Source: Prinia subflava (lineage: Eukaryota > Chordata > Aves > Passeriformes > Cisticolidae). Taken from it: a stretch of DNA of 64,000 bases. The translations under genes were made by a program, and so were the position numbers. How positions within the stretch are numbered: the stretch's first letter is position 1; each line of letters begins with the position of its first letter. Below, piece by piece: positions 43,601 to 55,600 of this stretch. The notes beneath the pieces were generated by a model. That model saw only the letters and a list, made by a program, of their open reading frames with translations. It made no database searches and was not told where the DNA came from. The stretch lies in the NCBI RefSeq assembly GCF_021018805.1, contig NC_086251.1, forward strand, positions 47,004,767-47,068,766, written 5' to 3'.

Positions 43601-46600
43601 TTTAGGAATTAATTTTCTAGTCTGCAGAGTCCAATTGCATAAAGCAGCTTTCTGTTCTGACAGCTACAGTGCACATGGTAAACCATAAAAACATGAATTA
43701 CTTTTCCCATATAAACTCAGCTTTAACATTACAGAAAGCACAATCAAGTGTGCAGTGTGTTTCCACACACAGCAGAATCTGAAGCAAAGAACAGCACTGA
43801 AGAGGAAACAAAACAGAAGTGCACTATCTGCTACATATAACTAATGTATGCTAGAATTTATCCTACTACACAATGTCCAGTATAAAGACTATTACCTAAT
43901 AGAATTTTTATCATATTTTAAAGAAATTATTTTCTTTATGATTTTACATGATTTTAGAAATACTTTCTAATATTGCTGTTAAAGGTTCATGATCAGATTG
44001 CAAGTGTAGTAAGTTAATTAAATGTCTGCTATGAAAAACAAGACGATTTATTTTCCCATTGGACTTTTCATAAGTGAAAACCAGGAGCACAGAAAGAAAC
44101 AAGTCAGTTTTGTGTGATTGTTTCTATTATTTTAGATTCTTCACAGAGATTAATACATGAGACTCACTGTACTGTAAAGAAAGTAAAAATTCTTTTCTAG
44201 ACCTTGCTCAATTAAAAATTAATTACCAATTCTAACTGCAGAAAATAAGGTTTAAGAAATTGACACTTCAGGGTTTTATAATTTTGCAATTACAAGGGCA
44301 CAGGACACAACTGTAGATTATTCTAAAAGGCTTGAGTTTCAACATACTAAATATATCTACCATTCCTTTTGCTTCACTTCAAGTTCTATTTACTTGGCCC
44401 TGCTGAACAAGAAAAGTGACAAGTTAAGTGAATTTTCTTTGCTTTGTAAGATGCCAGACTGGCCATTAGCATATGTGGGAGCAAGGGATGAACGGATGGA
44501 TGTTTGTGATCTACACAACAACACGGACACCTCTTAAACTGGGTTCTCCTGAACAAAGGAATGTCAAAGACCTACAAGCTCTAACAAGAAATACATAATA
44601 AGCAATAGTCACCAGGCAGGCTGGAAGTTAAGATAACGTTCAGGATAATGACAACTGAGTTTACTTGAAAAACATTCAGCACAATCCCTCTCCTATGGAA
44701 AATGCCATTGTCAGTATTGCCTTGTTAATAATCACAAATCACAGGTGAATGTGAACACATTACTGAACTTGGTTGTTTATCACTATGGTCTCCTGAAAAG
44801 TATATCCTTGAAGTTAGAGAGCAGAAAGATGAAATTATGAAAATGTAGGAAAATTTCTGGTCTGGAAGACATCTGTTCTAGCAGGACACTTACAAGCTCA
44901 GTATCATGCATCCCACAAAGCTTAAAAACAAACTTGATTACAACCAGAGTACTTTTGTTTAGGAAAGAACTGACAGGATAAAGTTTCTTCATCTAGTTGA
45001 AACTACCCTAAGAAATTGAAAGCTCATTATATACAAACTTGATAGAAACATGAGCCCTTCTCAGTTAAGAACGTGATTTGGCATTTGAACATTTTAACAG
45101 GGATGAGACAGAATTTTGATCATTATAATTCTTATATAACAACCAACTACTTCTGTAGGTAATCAGCTATATCTAAACCAGAAGGCAGCAATAAGATATT
45201 GGAACTGGTGGGTGAATACCATTTCTACAGTTTGAATAATTTCCCAATTTCTGATTTAATCTCCACTAGAGCAATCAAAATCAGCTCAAAGAGAATGAAG
45301 CCCTAAAAAATTAAATGCCTATTATATAACTGAACAGAATGTTTTAACATCTCTGAATATGTGTTTATAATACTTCAAATTATAAAAGTTACAGATTATC
45401 AGCAGCAGGATTTGAGGACATATATTTCTACTCACTAAACTGTAAGAGCTTCTTAAAGTCTATGTTTTCCACTGTGCTTTGGATGACAAGGATAAGAGGA
45501 AATAAGATGTTCTAATAATTTCCTGAAAAGATCCTGCTGCAGCTGTGTATCTACAATATCTGTATGCTAAAGTAAGTATTGTTTATTATACCAGGTCTTC
45601 ATAAGATGATCTTTTTTCATATTCAGAAAAGATACTTCATGTACATATGACAAATACATTTTAATTATTCTGTACTGGAAGTATTTTTCAGACATAGTGG
45701 AATTACTTTCTCTTTTTCAAAAAGAACATTTCAAAAGAATATACATACAATTTTGTTGGAATATCACTACAAAAAATAAAACAAAACAAAACAAAAAAGA
45801 AGAAGAAGAAGAAGAATAAAAGACCTTAAAACAAGCCTCAGGTAGACTTCAGCTTCTAAAGTCTAAGGCCATGACTAAAAACCCTCACCTAAGCAGCTTG
45901 TAAAACATGAAGCCTCCTCTACTTTTCAGATATTTATGGTCCTGCTCTTGTCTGCAGCAAAGATCACCACCAGCACAAGAAGCTCATGAACGGCCTTGAA
46001 ATCAAATACCTAAGTCAAGTTAAACATCTTCCACTATTTAGAATATTCAATTGTGCTCAAAGCACAGAAGGAAAAGAAACAAGGAGTACCACCTTGTAGC
46101 TTGAGTCAGCTACAGTGGAGCAAACAAATGCTATGCTTTTCTCTGGGTGAGAGGACTGTAAATCTTCCTTTCTACCCTTCAGGATAATGTACTACACTTC
46201 AAGACGCTTGGCTAAGAATATGGCTAAGAGGTACCTCTAGCTTTTCTAATGAAGCCAAAAACCCTCCATGCTAAGAAAGGTAAGAAGTACTACAAGGAAG
46301 AAGTTCCACCTATTGTGACATAAATACTATCATAAGTGTCCCAAAGGAGACAGAAGAGAACTCCAGGAACCTGCAATGTTCCCATAAATATAATGGTTCT
46401 TTAACATTCTAAAAAAGACAAAAAATCCACAACAAAAAGAGCAACAAAACCACCACAACACAAGACAAAATGTAAGAATCAGATTTGGAACCCAGGGCTG
46501 CTCTATTCCTGCCTAGTTGTTAGTCTACTATACAAAATTGAAAGGTTGCCAGTCACATAGCAAAAAAAAGAAATCAAAGTTTTCAAGGTTTTTTTGCTCA

Positions 46601-49600
46601 AGGTTGTTTGTTGGTTTGGTTTTTGTTTTTTTAAATACTTGTTGATGTCTCATGTTTCAGAAGTTCTAGACTGAAACATACAGACAGACACCTCTTGCAT
46701 GTTTGGTGCAACCACGTAAAACTACATAAAGGTGACAGTGTCTGTAGCGGCAAGTAAATGGAAATATTCCTGATTAGATTATGTTGTAGGGCTGGTCCTG
46801 TGTGAGATTCCTACTCCATTGTTCTGTGAAACACCTTCCAGTGCACTGATTTAAACTGACTTGTATCCCAACTGGCAGCTATGAAGTACTTTCAAGAAAA
46901 AGAATACCCAAATTGAGGGTTTAACATCACGTGAGATGCAGATAAAGAGTGACCATCAACATACACCAGAGAAGAACTAGAGCAGCTTATTTTCATCTTT
47001 TTCATAATAGAAGTCCTCTATTATGATGGAAAGAAACCATTTCTCAACAAATCAATTCCTGGGTATGCCTTCATATTCTTTCTGGAGACTAATAATTAAC
47101 TGTGGTCAGCAACAGTACCCTGCTGTGGGGTGAGCAGTGTTTGAGCAGCAGGAAGAGCTGCTCCACCCAAAGAGCTGTAGCTGTTTCACAGGTTTAAAAC
47201 TGTTAACAATACTTGGCAGTTTACTGAAGAAGTTGCCACAATCTAACAAAACACAAGCATGCTACATGATGAAACATCAGACACTGAGGTAACACATTTC
47301 CCAAAGACCTGAAAATTGTTTTGTTAACTTTATTTCTTTTTTATTAACTTCAAAACCTCAAATATTAAGAAGTGTAAAAGAAAGTTTTCTTCTGAAATCC
47401 TTTTTCATTCATTGCAAGTATTTTTTTCTAGGAAATTATACCAATCATTTCTATATCCAGAACACCTTTTATTTTTTTTGCCACTCCTTCTTGCTCTCTC
47501 CATTTAATGCAGATCCATGCATCCTCAACTAAAAATAATGTGGATTTCTGTGGCATTAAACATTTACCACACCTTCCACGCAACTTTTCTTGTTTAGCCA
47601 CCTCAAGTCACTTGTATAAATTTAGACAGTAAACATTTTGGGGAGGAAACTACTTCCTGTATATATAAAGCAGTCAGAATGAAAGTGTCCTATATTTGCT
47701 TCAGCCCTTTCTTACTACCACAATTACCATGGTTAACAGAGAACAGCAACAATGACACAGACGAATATTGACTACTATTAACAAACCTCTGAAAGCATTT
47801 CATACTGGCCTCTTCTCCCCAAGGCTATTGTAAGTAAATCGTAGACTACAGATGCACTTTGCAAACTGATGATCCGATCATTCTTGTGTTCTGGTATTCT
47901 GCTCAGAACAGCATCACGGTTAGCCTGAAACACACCAAAAGAAAGAAACCAAGGCAACCATTACATTTCGAGTTATATTTTCACTCAAGTAACTGCCATT
48001 CCACTCAGCCTCACAGTCTGTAGTTGCTATAAGGGATATAAAGAGATCTGATACTAATTTATACATAGAAAGAATTACCAATTTTACATATTAGTGGCAA
48101 GACTGATGGACCTACTTCTATATTTCTATATGGATCTATTTTTAACTACTTCATTCTAATTCCATAATCTAATTAAAAATTATTTAGAAAAAATTACTAA
48201 GTAATTACTTAAAAATTACTAAGTATTTAAAATTATTGAAGAGTTCTTAGAAAAAAAAGAAGGTATATTTTCAATATAATGGATATTCATCTACAAAATT
48301 TTCTTTTTATTTTTTGTGTGCTAGTAAAACATATTTAAAACATAAAAGGATCTTCAAATCCTCTATTCCAGCTTCTGTAGAAGAAGGCAATCAACTTCTT
48401 TTCACAAAATTATGACACTGTCATCTCATTTGTGAATGATAACATGCCCACGATAACCCACAATCACCTTCAGGAGTTACAACTGAGAAGTGAAAACTGA
48501 TCCTGGTTCTGGGCACAGCTTTGGAATCAAGCCATGTTTGCAGTAAGGGTTTGTACTTTCAAACCTGTTTTGTGAAAGGCACATTGCAAACCTAATTCCT
48601 TAAGTGCTCCTTTTGGGAGGGAAAAAAGCTGAGCTAGAAATGGATTAAATGAATTGATGCTCACACCATGTTCACAGAGAAATCATGTTCAAGAGCAAAG
48701 AACAAAATTCAGGTCTCAGATAGTTGGTGCCTCACTGAACCATCCACTGCTTCTCCCACTTTACCATCAAGCCTCTGAAAACACATTTATCTTGCTATCC
48801 TAACTGTTTCTAGTTTTCTTGGTGTTTAATATTCCCATTGGTACAAACACTAGTACATCTGGTAGTCTGCAATCAGAAGTCAAAGATGCCTCTTTCTCCT
48901 CATCCCCCTTTTTATTTTTAACTTCACAGGGCATGGCGCCCTTAGTACATTTACTTAAAACCCCTAAATTTTAATAGGCAACTTATTTCCCCCTCTTTCA
49001 GACACAAAAAATGACACATAATAAGGGATAATAAATTTTTTCTCTACTTTAACTGGGTAACATTTTAAGTTCTGAACAAACTCAATACATCTTTAAAATC
49101 AGAAGAATTAAACACTGAAAACTTTTCAAAGAGATACATGGAGTGTAAAACATCTCAGGAATTATCAACTGAATAATCCACTTGGTTAGAAACAACCCTA
49201 CACATGCACACACATACACACCCCCAAACAGACATTTTGCTTCCTTTTGATCAAGAAGTCTTTGGCTTTTACTTTTTACACTGCATAAATATTTAGTGAA
49301 ATTCAAGAACTTTTTAACTCCACCTCTAATCACTATTTGACTCAGCTCTTTGCAAGTTTTGAACAAGCTGTGAACTACCACTTCTTGTGAAACAGTGGTT
49401 GACAATGCCAAAGCATAAGGATGTCTCATAATTATTCCAGATATCTTGTGTATTTGAACAATCATTTTCTTGATTATTATAAAACAGGAATTATGTAGGA
49501 ACTTAAATGCTCAGTATTTCAGAACTGCCACGGTCTCAGACACTCTAAGGTGACAGTGAAACTGCAATGTGTCACCTGGCCTCACGTACACACTTGAAGC

Positions 49601-52600
49601 CTGTAACACACTTGGGCAGTGTAACTCAGTGCAGCCTCAGAGGAAGGAAGGATATGCTCAGCCATTTTTCCACTGGTTAACAATCCCACACAAAGCTGAG
49701 CCCAGGAGGTGGTGGTCAGTGACACAAACTCTAGTTGGAGGCCAGGAACTAGCAGTGTGTCCCAGACACTGATACTGGGCCTGATCCCAAGCATCTTTGC
49801 TGAGCTGATATGCCAAAGGGCTGTGCTGCCATCCAGAGGGGCCTCAACAGGCTGGAGGAACAAGCTGACAGGAACCCCAGCAAAGCCTTCAGCAAAGTCC
49901 TGCACCTGGGAGGGAACAAAGCCAGACACTATACAGGCTGGGCACTCCTCAGCTCAAAGGCAGCTTGACAGGAACACACTTGGGGGTCCTGCTGGACACC
50001 CAAAGTGACCAGGAGCCAGCAGGCTGCCCCAGCTGGAACAAAGGCTGTTGATAGCCCAGGCAGCATCAGCAGGAGTGTTGCCAGCAGGTTGAGGGCAGTG
50101 ATCTTTCCCCTCTGTTCAGCACTGACAAGGCCACACCTGCAGTTCTGGACTCTCTAGTTCAAGAGACATGCAGCTACTGCAGAGAGTCCAACAAACGCTC
50201 ACTAGGATGTGTTAGACACCAGGGTATCTCTTCTATGGAGAAAGGCTGAGAAAGCTGTGACTTTTCAGCCTGGAAAAGACAATGCTCAGGAGGGGAGCCT
50301 TATCAGTGTTAGAAATATCTGAAAGGAGGCTTCAAGGAAGAGGGAGCCAGGCTCTTTCCACTGGTGTGCAGTGACAGGACTAGAGGCAATGGGCCTGAAC
50401 TGAAACACTGAAGCCCTCCTCTGAAGATCAGGAACCTTTTTTTTTCTTTTTTCTTTTCTGTTTTTTTTTTTTTTTTTTTTTTTTTTGGTTTGGTTTGGTT
50501 TTGGGGAGGTTTTTTGTTTTGTTTTTGTTTGGTTTTTGTTTTGTTTTGTTTTTCGTTTTTTGGGGTTTTTTTGCTGTGAGGGTTAATGGGCAGTGGCCCA
50601 GGCTACCCAGGGAGGCTGTGGAATCCCTCTCTGTGGAGATACTCAAAAGATGTCTGGAGAGAGGTGCAGCCTGCTCTAGATGGCCCTGCACGAGCAAGGG
50701 GGCAGACAAAATGACCTCCAGAAGTCCCTTCCAAACATAATCATTCTGTGATTCTGTCACCACAACTCAGCTGACATGCTGCAACACATACATGCACTGT
50801 TAACATGAGGATGTCAGATCACAGAACCACAGGATGGTTTGGGTTGGAAGGGACCTTTTAAAGATCATCCTGTCATGGGCAGGGACACTTTCCACCAGAC
50901 CAGATTGCTCAGAGCCCTCTCCAACCTGGCCTTGATTGAGGTGCTTTCTTACTAATTCACAGACAATGAAAGCAAGAGATCATAATATTTTAATAATACA
51001 ACAGCATATCAAAACACCAACTGTTACTCAGTGTTCTCTAAGTGTTAATTCTTTCCCAAATACTAGTTTCAGAATCACAAATCATACTACTACAGCTAGA
51101 AAGTTAGCATGAACTGAAGCTGAAACAACAGGTCTCAACTCTCAGAAAGGTAAGTTTGTAATGATGAATATTTTTATGCTCAATCTTCCCCTTTTCCCCC
51201 TCCAAAACTAATTGAACAAATTACTTAGCCAAAGTAAGTCAATCATGTCAAAGATTTTATACTCCCCCGAAACAAATTCCTTTGCTGAAATAATCTGCAA
51301 TAATTAATGTTAAAAAAATTTGAAAGCTTGCTAAAGGTATATGCTCTACAGTGACAGCATTTGGTATAATTAGGCATATCTAATTCACAAAGGAAAAGCT
51401 GTAAGTAACCTGAAATGGCACTTAACAAGGCAGTACTTTTAATTTGGTTTCTGGCTTCTTAATGATGATATGTAAGGAACTACACATGCAAACACAGCTA
51501 TCAGCAGTCAGATCCTGCAGAACTGTGACTGCTTTCACTTCACACCAAGACCACAGTTCACATCAGCATTCTCTGCATCTTCACTGCTGCTCAGGCACAT
51601 TACAGAGACACAGGCAGCACCTCTCTGTGGTAAGCATACACTGCAGCAAAACCAACATATGATATGTGGAAATGTTGCTCAGCCGTTTTTTGTGTATTAT
51701 GAGAATCAGAATCTAGACAGAATTTCTAGATTCTGTCATGAATATTGCAAGGCAGATCACTAGGAATGAGGAAGGCAGTTAGCACCACAATGTAAATATG
51801 TGCCACTTTAAAACAGTTAAACTAGGACAATGTTCACTAAAGTGTTCTGATCCTATTTAACTGAAGCAAAAGAGAAATGCCAAAACATGTAAGCATTTGA
51901 ATCACCTGTAGAACTTAAAAGACTACATCTTACTGATGTGCAGTGAGACAGACTGCACAATGCCTGAGACTGTAGAGGTTTCACCCCTTAAAAAACAGAA
52001 AAAGCTCCATAATTTCTTTTTATCTGAGAATATAAAACTGACATGGTATGAGAATGTCAGTACGTGGCAGTTGATTGATGACTAGCAGAAAATAAGAAAA
52101 GCTGATAAAGGGCACAAGTAGACCATTGAAAGGAATCATTTCTTGAGGAAATGGGAACATTTAAAAAAAATAATCAAGTAGCAAAGACTGAATGTCAGTA
52201 TCATCAAAAATCATTTACAAATTTGAGTGACTGAAGTTTAAAGCACACTGGAAGGTATTTTTTGTCAATGTTTATTATGCTCTTCTACTAGATTTGATTT
52301 GTTTCTTACCACAAAAATAATTTAGATTTTGAGTTTGAATAGCAACTAACTGGTCTAATAGTGGTTCATACAGGTCAGTGATGCCAAATGAAGGACCTGG
52401 CTTGTTCACCTGCCTATGACTAGAAGGAGGTTAGGTACAGCCAGTCCAAAGGAGAAAAACTCTATAAAACTTGCAGACCTCATCTCACCGGCTCAGAGGA
52501 ACAAAAATTTCAGTTTCAGAAATAACTGCCTGCTTTCCTAACAGAAAATGAAAGACAAAGCAAAGGCTTGAGGAAAAAAAAAAAGTCCTCTTTTAATTAA

Positions 52601-55600
52601 ACAAAAACAAAGCCCAAGGAAAGCACATACATTCAGCAAATGCACATTCACTCTATTTTACCTACCATAGATTCACTAATAAGCAGCAACAGTAAGGCTT
52701 CTTCTGTATTTTCTTGAGGACAGAAGATGCTGTTCAAAATGAGAATTTATATATTTAAGCAGAACACATTTCTTTTATGAGTAGTTCATACACATATATT
52801 AAAAGCACTGTAAAAACTGGAAAATGTCCAAAAAAGAAAACAGAAAGTAACTTGCATAGAAAAATCAATTGGTTAAAATGCATTTCTTTGCAATGTTCTA
52901 TATTAGCATTTCAGAAAAGTTGGCTGAACACAATAAAAGAACAAAACTACCACAGCTGTCAGAGTTGAACTCATTCAAATATCCCAACATTGAACATAAT
53001 TTGACAACTGTAAACACTAAGCCCATAATTTAACTGGCCTCTTATGCTGTCTGAGCTGAATCTACATCAAGTGCTGGCACAAGGAAACTCCCACACAAGA
53101 AGAGAACTTCTGTATTTTAGGCAATATGTGGAGAAATACTTCTATCAGTCTTTCATGAGATATGCCTGAGAATTTTTTCCTGATGCATTCAATAGCTATG
53201 AACATTTTTAAATAGATCCACAACAATCTCCATCCATTTGCCATAACCACTGTAAGTTCCAAGTAGTAGAATTATTTGCTTGTAATGAACTACACTTCCT
53301 TCTAAGTTCATGCTGAAGGTTTGCATAGGACTAGTTTCCAGACTTTACTGCTTTCTCTGAATACTGGATGCTTTCTGAACACTCTTCTATGCTGGTGGAC
53401 AGACAACAGTAATCTGCATTGGGTACTGGCAGGAATTCATTCATCCATTCTCATACACACAAAAAAATCCCCCAAATCAGTGACTATGTTTTATCTCTTT
53501 GGATTTCTTCCTCTGAACTATTTCTGAATTCGCACAAATACTATTTCCTGTTAATTCAGTCCATTAGTTCCACAATTATCTATTTAAATGTAGAAAATAA
53601 TTTGTTGTTGTTAATAATCAATTCCTATGGTCCCAAAGGTGTTTAAACTACAATACATTATAGACAGGAAACAAAACTTGTCTGACATTAAAACATCTTT
53701 TCAGACTTTTTTTCAAGCACTAGAAATATAAGCAGTAATTAAATGCCTGAAAGAAACTAGAAACTAAAAGACATCGAAATTCCAGGCAGTTTGAAAGCAA
53801 CATTGTTCACGTATTGTGGTACTATACAACAGCTAAGACCCCAGGGCAGCTATTGTGTTGTTGTGTTTTTATTTTTTAATCAATGCAACTGCTCACCAGA
53901 TTTTTAAGAGCATTCTTAATCTTAGAATACAATTTTATTATTACATAACAAAGAGATTTCAAAACACAGTTAGTTATGAATAAGAACCACCCACGATAAG
54001 GAATGAGGAGTGATGAGGAAGCATCAGAGTGCTCCTTATCTAACAATCCACTCCTCTATACAGAATTTAACAACCTGGAAGAAGATTTAACAACTGACAA
54101 TGGCACCCAGAAAGCAGAATAATGACTGGAAAGAGCTGCTGGAGAAAGTATTCTCTCAGAGAAAGAAGGGATGCTGCCCCAAAGAGAACTACCGAAACGT
54201 CACTCATCAAAACAAAAGCAAACATTTTCTCTTGCAATTTCAAGCATATTTTTATAGATATGTTGATGTTTGTCTCAAACAAGAACCTCTCCATGCAGAA
54301 ATTAGTGAGAAATTTCTTTGAGCTGTCTAAACAAAAAGCTCAGTTAAGCTGACTGAACTCAGACATTTTCTATTTCTCCTGACAGATGCAGGCACATGAG
54401 TAAAGTTATTTCAGTGTAACAAAGCAAAAGAGGTACCTTTTTGATAGCATCAAATGGCTATCAACTAAAGGCAAACCATGAAAGTCATGCTCAGCTGAAG
54501 AACTGGTTAAAAAAAAACTGAAGAGGCAATAACACAGAGATCTAAAAAATCATAAATGCTATTGGCCAAGTTAAACCCATAATTCTCATAAGAATACAAT
54601 GCAATTATCTAATGTCAGGCAACATACTTAGAAAAAAACAGTGCATTGAAGACTCAGAGTTGGTGGTCAGAAGACCTAGGAAGAAATTTCCTACATATCA
54701 CTGTCTTTGACACTTGCTTTCAGTCACTGCTGGAGATGAGATACTTGGCTGAACATATTTTATGTGGTATGGTATTAACCAGTCTGACGTGATGAAAGGA
54801 TTTAATTATATGCTCTGCTGGAATTGTGGAACTCCTCACCTGCACGTGCCAAGAACAAGAGAACTAAACTGAACAAAGCCCCACTTTGGCAGGAAGCATG
54901 TTGCTATGAAGGATGAGTTGAGAATGGAGAACATAAGTTTGAAAGACTGAGCCTGAGAAACATGCTGTAACTATTCTGGATGCAGGAAGGAGAACTGCTA
55001 GAAGTCTTTGAAGATAAAGGCCGTTCTACTTAATAACAGTAAAGGCACCATAATTATGTGGGCTTGCTGCTCTGTAAAAGATTCATTAAAAGACCTCTGC
55101 AATAAATACAGCTAAACAACTCAAATGGTGTCATATTGCAGGCACATGTTACAATATAAATATACTGTGAACACTAAAACAAAACATCCCTCCATTATGT
55201 AAGTAGGACTACTTCTATAATCCAAATATTAACTTCTAAGAAAATTTCAAATTCAAGGAAATGGCTATCTATATTTAATACTAACCCTAATGGTGATTGG
55301 TTTGGAAAAAAAAGTTACATTTTCAAGAAGGAAGAAACATCAGAAACATACCATAGCTACTCTAGAATTCACCATGAGAGATACAGGACAAAAACAAACC
55401 AAAAAGTATCATTTACCTGATTCAATGAAAGATTAAAACTGAACAAAAGGTGGCATCATAAAGAAATGCCAAAACTAATTTAAGACGATTAGCTAAAAAT
55501 TTGCCTTGGGAAGCAAACTAGCTTTGAAACTGCTAGATAAATTTCTAGATATATTTTGTTTTTTCATAATGCTTCCTGGACCAACTGAAATCTCCATACT

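Larger units (their letters stand above)
47925..52665 (-). other. TTC7B: TTC7B intron between exons L and K (4741 nt)
   Basis: Holds a CR1 copy on + (about 49660-50759) with an internal T/G tract, and a second, opposite CR1 end (about 50819-50940). A short tandem duplication lies near 48188-48230. The rest is unrecognised. Confidence 0.85.

Noticed and set aside
49082..49465. 127-codon open frame on -
   Set aside because: No recognisable domain and no splice continuity with TTC7B exons. Intronic chance frame.
49582..50008. Overlapping open frames on both strands
   Set aside because: Partly or wholly within the decayed CR1 reverse-transcriptase segment; remnants or shadows, not genes.
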